Shown here piece after piece: positions 12,001 through 19,300 of a DNA stretch of 64,000 nucleotides (within the stretch, counting starts at the first letter, position 1; every line of letters begins with the position of its first letter). Both the position numbers and the translations under genes were made by a program. Below the pieces are notes generated by a model. The model ran no database searches. It saw nothing but the letters and a program-made list of their open reading frames with translations, and was not told the DNA's origin. This DNA comes from Monocercomonoides exilis (Eukaryota; Preaxostyla; Oxymonadida; Polymastigidae): NCBI GenBank assembly GCA_001643675.2, contig LSRY02000037.1:124001-188000 (forward strand), given 5' to 3'.

Positions 12001-15000
12001 TGGGTCAGTTGTGATGCAGAACGCAGATGACACTGATTTGATGGTATCAGACACATCAAAAGCAGAAGAAAGAGGAGCACACCACAAAAAGAGCAAACGT
12101 TACAAGATTTCAAAGAAGAGTTCCCAGAAAATAAAGAGAATAAAGTCGAAGATGGACTACACTCCTTATCTGAGCTGTGTGTGTTCATGCAATTTTATCC
12201 ACTTTGCCCAGAGTCAGCAAATAACTCTTCAAGAACAAGCAAATTCTAGCGTTAGAGGAGGAGATGGAGCAATGCAGATTGGTCAGTTGGGAGAACAGAA
12301 TTTGAATCCATTTCAGCAAAAAGATGGGAAAATATCATCAGCAGAGGTGTTTGAGGTTGATTCCACGGCAGGAAGCATTCTTCTCTGTCGTGTCGAGAGA
12401 AAGGATAGTCAAACATCAGCTGCTCCTTCAAATACTACAAATTCATCAAATACTTCATTGAATGCAAATGGTGCAGTTGTTGCATCTCCAGCATCTGCCT
12501 TTGCTGCTTCATCGATGAATATGACGTTGTTGAAAGATACTTCTCAGATGTCTACGCTGCCTTTTTCTCCTGCTGGGCATTTTGCTTCCTCTTCTTCTCT
12601 CCTCAAATCGCCAATCTATTCTAATGGAAGCGTGCTTTCCTCTCCTCAGTTCTCATATAACTCTTCTTCTTCATCTGATTCATCTCAAACCTCTTCTGAC
12701 TTTATCTCCACTCAGCAAGCATCGCTTTTATCATCACCAGCAGCATCGTCTTTGAATGTAACTTCTCCGTTTCTTTCGCAAAACATCACAAATGCGCAAC
12801 CTGGTTCGTCTGCTGTTTCTGGAGGAGCAAGCGAAGTGGAAGGATCTCCGGTCCTGCTTCATCCGTCACCTGTGCATTCAGTTGGAATGGAGCAGATGGA
12901 AGATCTCGGATTCGGAGAGAAGCAGCCTCAAGCAACATTACAAATGCAGTCGCTCAGTGGCACAGGTGCAATCTCATTTGGCTCTCAGCCTGATATGTTT
13001 GAGCCCACATACCAGCAAGTTTCTTCGGCGTCTGATAATGTCAATGCAGCAGACACACAGCCAACTGTGCGTGAGGCAAATCCTGTGCCAGCATCCACTT
13101 TTGTGCCTCCAGCGCCGCACGTGGAACGTCGGAGAATTATTCTTTTGCATGGAGGTATTTCTCCGATCCTGCCAATCCCATCACTGGAAGACGAGTTCAC
13201 ACATATTGCTCCACTGGACATAACAGACAAGCAGAGGAGGAATCTGCGCGATGGATGCAACCAGGTGCTTCGGGATCTGCGCACACGGGAACTGGATCTC
13301 ATCCTGTCCACATTGTGGGGTGATCCAGGAGACAAGGACCAGACAGACTCAGGCCGGCCGTACTTCTCGCCGCAGACAACCGAACGATTTGCCGTAAAAA
13401 ACAAGGCTGATTTGGTTATCAGAGCGCATCTTCAAGGAGCACAGGGAGCATTTGTGTATCATGGTTCACGTATCTTGACTTGCTTTTCAGATCCTGATTA
13501 CTGCTGTAATCCAACTCAGGGAACTGTTATGCTTCTGAAATTGACACCAAACCCATCTCAAACAAGATCGTCAATTCATGTGCCTTTGAGTTCAGCACGC
13601 ACTTCACAAGCAGGAGCGATTTCAGCTTCTCAATCCTCATCATCATCGACTTTTTCTTCTTCTTCAGCTACACTTCCACTCACACGCACATCACTTACGC
13701 ATGCAGCTGATAAAGCCCTCAACCAGCTTGTTAGAAAACTGGAGCAATCGCAGGAAGAATACTTCAACCAGCTGCAGTACGATATCGAGACAAACAACAT
13801 CGACCCAACACATCGCCCGCCTCCTCCTCCGCCGAAGCCTCTGAGGCAGAGAGAGAAGGGGGTTGTGTGCACCCGCAATTTGATGGGTGAAGAGATCGAT
13901 GGGACGGGCGATGTTGACTGGTCACTGTTTCTGGAAAAGGGGCTGGGAGAGCTTCTGTTTACTGACGAGTCACTCAAAAGACTCAAAAAGGACGATTCAT
14001 CGACAACAGATTCCTCTTGTTCAAATATACCAAGCACTGTATCTGCAAAGGCAGCATCTGCAGCTGCATCGTCACTTCCACCTTCTCCGTTGTTCACGAT
14101 CGATATGATTAAGTTGGACATCTACGACCATTCCACAACCATCACGCCAGAAACGTACGATATTTTGTTGAAGGAACAGGAGCAGCGAAGGGTTGTGCGT
14201 GAGGTCGAGCATCGCAGTCAACAACATGCCATCGACTCGCTCCATCGAAAGCTGATGAGTCAAGCTCTGAAAATTGTGGAGGCTGAGAAAATGCACTTTG
14301 TGGATTTCCATGTGAAGTCATTCGCTTTGGAATCTTCAACTATGCCACTTATTTCAAACGTATCAGCATCGTTGTCTCAACCATCATCAGCTGCATTGCC
14401 TTCCGCAGTATCGCCATTCTTGCAACTTCCATCTGCATCAACTCTTATCTCTGCTGTTGTATCTGATCTGATGATGCTTTTGTACAACAACGGTGCTGTG
14501 TCTGACTGTCTCTGCAAGCTCGGCGAGTTTGGCAGCTCTGTCGTCCACTGCGAGAAGGAGCTGCTTATTGCGAAGGTCAGAGAAAGAATCAAGCAGGTAG
14601 TGGAAGAAACAGAAAGCATACGACCGATTCTGGACAGCATTCAGCAGCAACTCTCACTTCAAGCACAACTGCAGCTGCAAATGCAATACCAAGTGCAAAT
14701 ACAACCGCAAATCCTTTTTGCGGGAAGCGAAACACATAACATCTTGTCGAGCAATCATCAAATGCCGTTCATTCAGAATGAGCCGCTTGCAGTTCAATCC
14801 AGTCAACTTGAGAGACTTTCTATCCAACAAGTAAGTACGACAACTCCTTCTCTCGAGCCCTTGCAAATATATCCATCTTCTTTGAATCCTGTGCAGCATC
14901 AACAAGAATCAAGCTTGGAAATGATGCTTCAAAGGAATGAAGAGAATCCAGTTGAAAAAAATAGGGAATCTTTGCTTGAAGGTGGAGTTCAATGTGAAGT

Positions 15001-15115
15001 ACCTGCAATGGGCATTTCAGATAAAGATGAAAGCAATATCAACGATATGGAAAAAGATGAAGAGGGTGAAGACTTATTTAATGATATATTGAATACTGAT
15101 ATCTACGGAAAGTGA
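2..15115 (+). CDS. Giant PPP-family Ser/Thr phosphatase with split catalytic domain (5' partial)
   Basis: The frame is open from the left edge (codons from base 2) to TGA at 15113-15115, so the true start lies upstream; the GTG at 101 has no special claim as a start in a eukaryote. Metallophosphatase signatures are clear: GDIHG at 6920-6934, GDYVDRG at 7019-7039 and GNHE at 7115-7126. Then, after a low-complexity stretch of roughly 1,900 residues (about 7375-13120), come HGG at 13148-13156, LWGDP near 13315, RAH at 13421-13429 and a SDPDYC segment near 13490 matching the family's SAPNYC. All metal-binding and phosphate-binding residues I can check are present, so activity is plausible. About 2,300 residues precede the domain: short conserved-looking, charged or aromatic islands (for example 2280-2580, 3300-3600, 5290-5920) separated by Ser, Glu, Lys and Arg-Glu runs. 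No signal peptide or membrane segment is visible. The family removes phosphate from Ser/Thr; the substrate is unknown. One intronless exon spans the whole visible part. Confidence 0.9.
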   Translation, partial: YPQFDPTASQFQPYLTPLAAQHALPFPPDDPAIVIEEREKTEEEKRKEREKEEKEEEENEEEEEGEEVRNEMDMNNAEGKEGEKTKKIKKESKKRAKKEKGSGFDSVSAAASTSGITSISSSSSSSSSSSSSSSSSSSSSSSSSSTVLVSSTAPLVNSESFMTAPLSVSDRPHLFSYGQDAVAPSYSSSIAASASSSSLYPSSSSSPMYIPTSSEIESAVQMSACVSEITEIDENEPLFSRSSLLVNDTRERIAMMAKAMKELNAGEKRKRERERERERERERERERERERERDMEKEKEREKERSRMMRMGYLSSSSSSSSSSSSTSSDNFEYLPEPIKEIPVMLFLVPGKIHLFELPSKEKEEDAKREIEREQKRVEMERKKEEERRKEQMTNSSSVSSQMISDDSNIALSQEQIESRNQQNSITTTSSSSPSPSSSSSPPSPPSLPPDIACIITQGRRIVAQLVFPSSMPFVTVCRELSLFTRPSRQTPSFVMKQYSKGGIPKPPIDPVTFATTVRVAAQDAEGVTVLKIPHVENVPFERYFQPEFHGADTSYRTDPALFERYGDRWGEEGEEEEDEEEEEEEEDESNASSLSLLSENQRHNRDGMVQFGGNGGISMIGISGESNELLKDKEGGELETKREKKKKSTKKKKVVIANSEEGYSSCGCGVSFGDVWGWKGEKRRTYRKAKMIAERMRAIEKKRKQKLNGRGREEEDEKERGEGDDTGSVCIENYAKKDGANDERLISNTKLEAEVTKEHNLIPAKFSSLLSRPKKLTKAIQEKFYTLTNDEKLRLARLARIALRDRHISQWSIHMSIGHTGEWMKESYHFIMKLRLYIKLVEIAMKERTERLLEKLAKWRKQREERRNEMGGGEKEGERRKFGAGDGGFDDSASILAQRMLRQRQGSMYGWGGRGGRGESDRYSVASSTASSSLSSYSRGNFPSNVSYSSSAAGVGVETTSYLSYQSGFSDQQSLAFSVYSSGYSRGGARERERERERERERSRDGDRNREREQRKDSLDGRSIASSSIYAPSLISGSTLPSLYHRKSPQLPSSAVTPTSFINLQHESFPHAMYPASSSSSTSSSSSSDPTTSSSIVPFNQLTSSEQLLRLLPERIRRELTILTKMMARITELKEVHEELYRCFTQHELYFLWLMHIGELSAIRPEQKWRRNWVKVMEKLKSWSRRHEKWVRDVTEKMRQKRRRHNRNSRRNANGVNAAGSKGKEGKGNKMNKQAEGANQQKEKENENEKEQGQMDSTEAAESEEMRPVDIGDVSEFRTHLPAVPPTTTSTSLPSTSSASSAVDGAVSQLQQSQSSSAGVNGAMNGRMAAEDEEDDDENANGMNNIIHLPDDDMLPIAGDRPPLALPPPSSSSSSSSSVEKLRRGNTTPSRASMGSAKTQPYSQVSDSANQRKQKQKQLKERKKLSVIPTSLLQPLQTSLTDTIGFDLYPADLNVNEQREQWVELPGDSLFTEEEEEKEEVKLSEAVEKEERRRKRMELGEEILRKRKMERRGKRMMEGGMEEDGDEDNKEEEEEEEEEGIYAQKRSGEDEVEREKKEKEVKNVFGVSEDRDDVNDADEAAKDPFDEENAEWTWKTRMKPEQLNPFNDNDNNDNNDNSNNSNGEEEDNLSDVNDEERRKEEGGMDIEAASPAPLLQPLYPSRGIMNRIHQHKTSKVVKRRERRKKERKGAMEQDGSVEESNQSDSNGSGNESIGNERVGRMEEAGRRRIYHSRYSSVRRVSSATSPNQPSFYVHSTATPADAFNSLKKMHPSLPFSHLCQFTPRYRRLRRIYNALEKYEDLWDNFSSTLRCLWPTRETTSEANRVPPPADPPLELGLSSKHLRRLVERCCVAVRESSEKVKRYLPSRVMHPFEHPHSPFIPCNHGCRRVGMFYSWQMSYQVVLHNKHHRFFPTSSSAVSKEDVRKAVEASPVPVLTDEENERMEIWMKHKELVAERQLAVRHLQREEARKREEKALRSLGFEGVVNGDGEADETSSFRHLSVTQQIEEQKMQQYRRGRNDQAITPHQTSPFTLSALPHRIPIHPRLYQHLVLLSKKPFVCSSATATFGWFSTFFDPRRPVYQYGRFRVPNTFCPSFTNVPVPITLNPYSAGGVLNAAFLKQTKEYITRAIAQQAILQRRYEEAMEAQRRMYPQQQYGFGGGYGYGGAAAASHAHLHRGSIHHQRKGSLQPPPPIFTREEFERFIAMATSHFSQPEYRPVLKVDVHFGEGWREGQAVVSVDDYIKMKKKKEKKKENKGKGNKENYGRGMKEEEENEKDKAKTSTSSHSIDDGVKNESRNFHGLLVVGDIHGNFKGLLQVLSVVDEVLSAPEGRGSVVFLGDYVDRGIESIECLVLILLYRLTYPQRVFLLRGNHESHTSSEYQQVNDELKNRYPMSEQAYFPYPYPVRGAYIRVHPLFASLLQLFNMMPLAAIATLFYHPPLPEIPLPPQNVIREVSQMEKVEKMKKMEQNNNAVQTNDPFSSSSSSSSNNINNNNRNKEMNQLNQMSSIEGQMNDVSVISGRSDNTATDNTNSLISSMENNSTSIASSSSFPSANQSSLMTNGINGEQTIQQQVQRINSKGTIVGKVSLTGDSLITASETSTSSSSSTSASSSSSSSSSSSSTFHRLRRKRYPIPVFEEFIPALTLRPHLPKIHRQRLMQQSADGNNGGISYSSSSSSASSSSPSSSSSNFNDSSQFFNTSPSNITLPGQTSNAAFLNTSFSTTLQQTPNSSSSSSSSSSLSSSPSQDSHNLLVTPPLPSSTLPSSSSSSSSSPSSSPSSSLSPSTPTHTHHISPSAFQSQQEKTKRLLWQQMSEKEKLKQAEKQDVDVSQLVEKIGELTIEAPILNGVAINDSSVPSALSVDEGNLSSSSSSLVKTADNVQIKGNEMDIEPEPVSIYQQGERENMTQIGASSNISSSPSSSPQSSLMNSDDSGQYPMLMESIYGRDATETDNDDDNDNDNEEEEEEGDEEEEEGGEGGEGGAEKEGNLNGKKSLIRHETVRRHVRKKDSSASSSSSAGNEMEGEKSQHRNESGGDDSEGTESVTETEAAETSEGEGNIIQNTFGDGTTNTNVNGMNMTSSRNNTAQQQGKSQETKQTSNQRAKRRKAKEDASKLPFVVNIRRCPCCLPNNSNQTNTDSSAIPLSSSSSTSSSSLTISPSKPFPRSPFVKPFRCRFDRTAIRSHLADPLFPSQIPHRITRHTPQIVSVCHRCHFCGKCSVHSEGNKQNRKGKRKTGGEGGGEENVNNDGINYNLSNSFSSSQKCSCLCHIHHSDASHAPITSSPLALSSANSNASFISHSENSPFTSSVNQTTQTSNNQIIGSTLSASSSSTSSSSISSIRTNETSPVWDEYAAVVVEKGKSEAEEKDRLINGLSKTGLVPFNSLNISNNSFPSLPSSSISSQNSSNAQKLPPRLLPSSRTEKRSLNEKCLCYSTKGIFCAASTPQRSYVCIERGKKNSFDDRSKQEEEEGIAFSGSSFAAHSGGDVLMAMDEEKALGRGTQLPLHLSRRSHTFTSSSAYSHNQRSNMKFSSSSKSSAQHGFLNVDDENDTTNDFENDSPTPLSSDIDMSSLSSTASGLFPKRGSPESNKTKAYQQSVGNNTGMAINTSDYSSSSSSSSSFGFTPVFEAPAPRKSRSAPPTDMFMPNAVGIMYSQSSQAYQTQQTYQQYQRNIQDISNVQPFIPSSGDAFTSSYPSASEQSGLLDASSSLSSTTSQSSFSSFPASFTTVSFAPSPSIPFMRSLSPPPASSSSSSSSAFYSPLRAVTGSSSKQFTSFAMGMAPQTADSTARQYSQQQQQENHQGSQIFQSIYGTDKNSSNSDASNPSSIHLTNFDGYQHVTPFISSAQNIQQQNNVNNGQSSSRHPMSHKELMMHLMLMHNRRVQKRMRRDGGKRWKVDSEDDSLHLGRSVHGAMGKEGRGKAAAVRGRGKEGGKDKDLKLSLDESDSLAMNASGKITNGLANEVEFDESETEEEEEEEEEEGEDERDREEITESSLGSIGSVVMQNADDTDLMVSDTSKAEERGAHHKKSKRYKISKKSSQKIKRIKSKMDYTPYLSCVCSCNFIHFAQSQQITLQEQANSSVRGGDGAMQIGQLGEQNLNPFQQKDGKISSAEVFEVDSTAGSILLCRVERKDSQTSAAPSNTTNSSNTSLNANGAVVASPASAFAASSMNMTLLKDTSQMSTLPFSPAGHFASSSSLLKSPIYSNGSVLSSPQFSYNSSSSSDSSQTSSDFISTQQASLLSSPAASSLNVTSPFLSQNITNAQPGSSAVSGGASEVEGSPVLLHPSPVHSVGMEQMEDLGFGEKQPQATLQMQSLSGTGAISFGSQPDMFEPTYQQVSSASDNVNAADTQPTVREANPVPASTFVPPAPHVERRRIILLHGGISPILPIPSLEDEFTHIAPLDITDKQRRNLRDGCNQVLRDLRTRELDLILSTLWGDPGDKDQTDSGRPYFSPQTTERFAVKNKADLVIRAHLQGAQGAFVYHGSRILTCFSDPDYCCNPTQGTVMLLKLTPNPSQTRSSIHVPLSSARTSQAGAISASQSSSSSTFSSSSATLPLTRTSLTHAADKALNQLVRKLEQSQEEYFNQLQYDIETNNIDPTHRPPPPPPKPLRQREKGVVCTRNLMGEEIDGTGDVDWSLFLEKGLGELLFTDESLKRLKKDDSSTTDSSCSNIPSTVSAKAASAAASSLPPSPLFTIDMIKLDIYDHSTTITPETYDILLKEQEQRRVVREVEHRSQQHAIDSLHRKLMSQALKIVEAEKMHFVDFHVKSFALESSTMPLISNVSASLSQPSSAALPSAVSPFLQLPSASTLISAVVSDLMMLLYNNGAVSDCLCKLGEFGSSVVHCEKELLIAKVRERIKQVVEETESIRPILDSIQQQLSLQAQLQLQMQYQVQIQPQILFAGSETHNILSSNHQMPFIQNEPLAVQSSQLERLSIQQVSTTTPSLEPLQIYPSSLNPVQHQQESSLEMMLQRNEENPVEKNRESLLEGGVQCEVPAMGISDKDESNINDMEKDEEGEDLFNDILNTDIYGK
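369..434 (+). repeat. Poly-Ser codon tract (TCT/TCC blocks)
   Basis: A run of over 20 serine codons in which TCT and TCC occur in blocks, the pattern left by replication slippage. Many similar tracts occur across this gene, for example near 940-980, 7440-7470, 7810-7870, 8200-8350 and 10840-10865. They make the sense strand pyrimidine-rich locally. Confidence 0.85.
808..912 (+). repeat. Arg-Glu dipeptide repeat, purine-only tract
   Basis: Alternating Arg and Glu codons built from AGA/AGG and GAG/GAA give an almost pure purine stretch. A second, shorter copy of this style lies at about 2971-3012 in the same gene. It probably encodes a long charged helix or a disordered segment. Confidence 0.8.
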
Positions 15116-16371
15116 TGCTATTTTTCCTTTTATATTACTTATTTTTGAATAACTTGATTTTTTCAAATGTTTTCTTCATTTGACATTTTTTTTTTATAAT
15201 CTTTTTTAAAAATAGTTTTCGTATCTCTCATAAAATGATACTTTTTATTGAATTGAATAAATTATATTAAGCAGTCAAATAGAAGTGAATAAGTAAAATA
15301 AAACAATGAAAAGTGAATAACAAATCTCATTTTGATCAAAAAGATTCAAATCAACAAGATTTGTCCAAAAAATAACAGAAAGAGATAAAAAGTTTCAAAA
15401 CGATGGAAAGAAATAAATAATTTGATGAAAAAAATAAAAGATAAATATCCATTTTCATTTGGATGCACAATAATTTTATATTTTTCTTGTGACAATTTAA
15501 GCATAACTTCCTGTTGAGGAACAAATCTCAGTTTATAAAAACAAATTTGAACATTGTTTTAAGAACTTATCAATTTTTTAATGTGGAATGAAATCACTTG
15601 CTTCATGAATCTGGTTCAACTCTATTTTTTCTAGTATTTTTCATAATTTTCTTATTTTTTTTCTATAATTTTTTGCATAAGAATGACAGACTTGTGAAGA
15701 TATGATTTCAGATAAGTTTTTAATAAATCGTTGTATTTTTCAAAAACGCAAAAAATATTTCACGTTTGTGTGAGCAAGTTAGTGATAAATTACAAATTCA
15801 AGTCGTAATTATGAATTGAATAAACTGAAATTTTTCACTGAAAGAATATAAAATTGAATGAATATTGATATGAAATTAAAATCATTTCAACGCAATAATC
15901 TCTCAAATCAAAATGAAAATAAACTCATCAATAAATATTCTTCTGTTTAAACGCAAAAAAAGAATAATTATAAATTGTGAACGCAAGGGTGTGGAATTAC
16001 ATATATATACATGTTGTTGAAGATGAAAGGGTGTTGGAGTCACAATGTCAACAAAAATCAAAAGACATCTCTTTTACGAGTGTCACTCTCAAAAGATGTG
16101 AAACGAAACTGATTGCAAAAGATGAAATCAAGAATATATAATACTGCTAACATTCACATGATATAATCACAAAACCCAAACGATATTCAAACAAAATCTC
16201 ATCCAACAAAAATAGAAATTTTTAATTTGAACAAAAATTCAACAAAATTCAACACAAACAAAAATACATTGAAGTTGCTTTCAAAAACAAAAAGACTGGA
16301 AAAAACACATCAAATCTATTCATTCACTTCGTTCACATCAGAATGTTTCCCTTTGTTTGGAATTAGCTTTT
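15116..16371. other. Convergent intergenic spacer, no gene seen
   Basis: About 1.25 kb of AT-rich DNA between the 3' ends of the phosphatase gene (+) and the 2,704-aa receptor gene (-). It must contain both 3' untranslated regions and several AATAAA-like hexamers (for example near 15256 and 15298). Frames are short and of spacer-like composition; I see no RNA gene. Confidence 0.6.
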
Positions 16372-19300
16372 TCATTGTGCAGCATTCTCATTCGTATTTG
16401 TCTCACTTTCATCACTTTTCTCACATCCACTTTTTTTCATTTCCTTTTCTTCAGAGGACTCTTCCAATTCAATCGCATCTGACATCGTCACAATCACCAT
16501 CTCCGCTGGAAAGCGCTTCATGAACTCCCGCTTCAGCTGCGTGAGCGACGGACGGTCTTCTGCTGACGAAGAAATGCAATTTTTGATGGTTTCATAATAT
16601 GAGTTTGCTTGTAACTCCTCCAATGCAGGTCTTTCTCCATTCACAATCTTCTGCCCTGCTCCCTCCCCATCATACTCTCCAAACGGTATTTGAAGAGTCA
16701 AGCACTCCCACAGCATCATCCCAATCGAAAACACAACTGACTCCTTTGTTGCCCCCATCTTCTTGTTGATCAGCAGCTCTGGTGCCTTCCACCTCAGGCA
16801 CTCTTTTTTGAAACTATCTTCATCCTCAAAGGCAGATGAAGGTGGTGGTGAATCTGTGAATCTCTCGCTCATCACCGAAACATTGGAGGAAGAAGAAACC
16901 ATTGTCACCAAAGAGATGGAAGAAGAATCTGAATCATCTGATGAAAGCAAATCAGAATGCATAACGATGCAGATCACCATGTGCTCAGAGAAAAGAATAA
17001 TGTGTGGGCTGAGATTGGAAAGAGAAGAGAGCGAATTGTCCATTTCATCAAAGGAGTGGAGTGCGAGATTAGTCACCCAGAACAGGATTTGAGCTGCTGT
17101 CTGCTCCCTCTCCTGAAGAGTGCCTATCGCTATCTCTTTTGTCTTATTCCTTCCATGAAGCAGCATGAACAGCGAATCCCTCAGATCCACAATCAGCTTC
17201 TCATGAGGAGATGAACATGCCATCGCATCCACCAAGTTCGACATCGATGAGGTTGTTGGGCACAGATCCTCACCTCGAACAAATGTTGTGTCTGTGTCCG
17301 AAGTATCTGTTGTTGAAGTTGATGAAATTGATGGTGATGGCGTTCTCTTTCTTGTCTCTTCCTCATCTTCAACCTTCTCGAGCATCCACTCTGGAATCCT
17401 GTCTGAATCTCTTCCAAGGATATATTCAGTTGATCCACTCTCACTCAATAAATGCTCCGATGACTCCGAATGTCCCAAGCTTTTTTCATATACTCTCTTC
17501 TTTATCCTTTCTTCGTTCTTCTCAGCTTCTCTTTCTGCCCTCCTCCATTGTGCCTCTGGAGACATCTCCATCGTCACCATCTCAAATGCCTTCGGATCTT
17601 TTCTGATGTTATCATTCACAATCTCTCTCAAATCTTTATTCTCATTCCTTGCCTTTCTCCATCGAATCGTCATGATAATAGATACAATAAGAATAATCAC
17701 AAGAATAACTGCCATGATTATAACAATCAATAACAAATAAGATTTCCCTTCTTTCCCTCCTTCAACAATCTTTTCATCATCTTTTTGATTTGTTTCACTT
17801 GCATTCTTCAGAATAAATGACTGAGTTGACGAAGGAGATTCTGCATTCCCAAACAAAATGTGCACACTCATCTCAACATCATCTCCACAACTCCTGATAA
17901 GATCCTTTGTCACACTTCCTTCAACTTCCCTTTCTGACAAAAATCCATTTGATTCAAAATCATGTTTTTCAATCTCTTTCTCCTCTCCTTTCCTCTTCAC
18001 AACTGCGAATGACAGATTGCATGGAACAAGAAGCATTCCTTTGAATGTAAGTTTCATTTTATCTGTCTCTTCTTTTTCTTCCACACTCTCCAGAACAGGA
18101 ATGAAAAATGATGAATCCCTTTCTGAAGCAATCCCTTCAAAACTGCACCCTTCATTCAACATCCAAAGTGATGCATTATCCTTCAATCCATCTCCTCCTT
18201 TCAAACTCATCACTTTCAATGTTCCTGAATCTGAACAGATGATGTTTCTTCTCATTGAAGGATATCCTTCAACTGAAGGATTATTGTTCTCAAATCTTCC
18301 ATCATTAACAGATAATGCTCCTCCACTCATCGTAATTCCACCTTCTGGTGAATTTGATATTGTTGTGTCTTTCATCATCACTGAACTCTTTGTGATGCTA
18401 ACAAGAGATCCATCCCATCTGCAAATCTCCTCTTCGTCATTCAAATATTGCTCATTCCTTTCCTTTGTTCCTCCATCAAACAAACATGATCCAATCAGCA
18501 CATCCACACACTCACAAATCTCCACCATTCTCCCTCTCTCATTTGTGCCCTGGCATTGAGCAAATGAACAGTTTAGCACACTCATTCTCTTTTCGGCTCC
18601 TTCCATCTTCATCACACTCTCATTCCCACAAACAGAGTTATTCTCAAAATTCACTTCCTTCATCTCCATTTCAACCTTCCCTCCAGCACAAATCAAACCA
18701 CATTCACTCATCACATCCCAAACTCCAATCTCATTCATCGAAACCTTTCCCTCTTTGGTGAACGAGAGAAGTGGTGCTGTGGTGTGAATCCCATCAAATG
18801 TTGTTTCTGTCATCTTCAGCTCTCCTCTCTCCACACCCACAATCCTGCTCTTCATCACCAGATCCATCGTTTCTGAGCTGAACAAACACTCCGAAATCTC
18901 CAATCTCCCATCCTTCTCTTTCACAATGCTTTCCCCATCCCACCCAAACATCCCCCCAAACACAAATCCACATCTCTCCACAACACACTCATCAACAAAC
19001 ACAATCACACTTCCTCCATTCATTTCATCTTCTTCAATCACGGTATTGAAATGAATGGTTGCCTGCACTCTCTTCAATGGTTTCACATTCAAATCTCCAA
19101 TCTCACACACTCCCCCAATCAGACATTCTCCATCAATCCACAATACATTCATGAGATTCTTTTCGATGTGCCGAACTCCACAGCAAATGCTTTGGCATGG
19201 CTTCTCCTGTGCCCCACACTGTCTGCTGTCGCTCCCTTTCACTGACACAAACACCTGCACCGTATAATAGAATGTGATCAGCGGAATCAGATCAACATCA

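Noticed and set aside
2-15115. Alternative genetic code (TAA/TAG as Gln), as in some oxymonads such as Streblomastix
   Set aside because: Long frames use CAA and CAG for Gln and contain no TAA/TAG, and real genes (protease, copine, RSZ, DcpS) end in TAA at the family's expected C-terminus.
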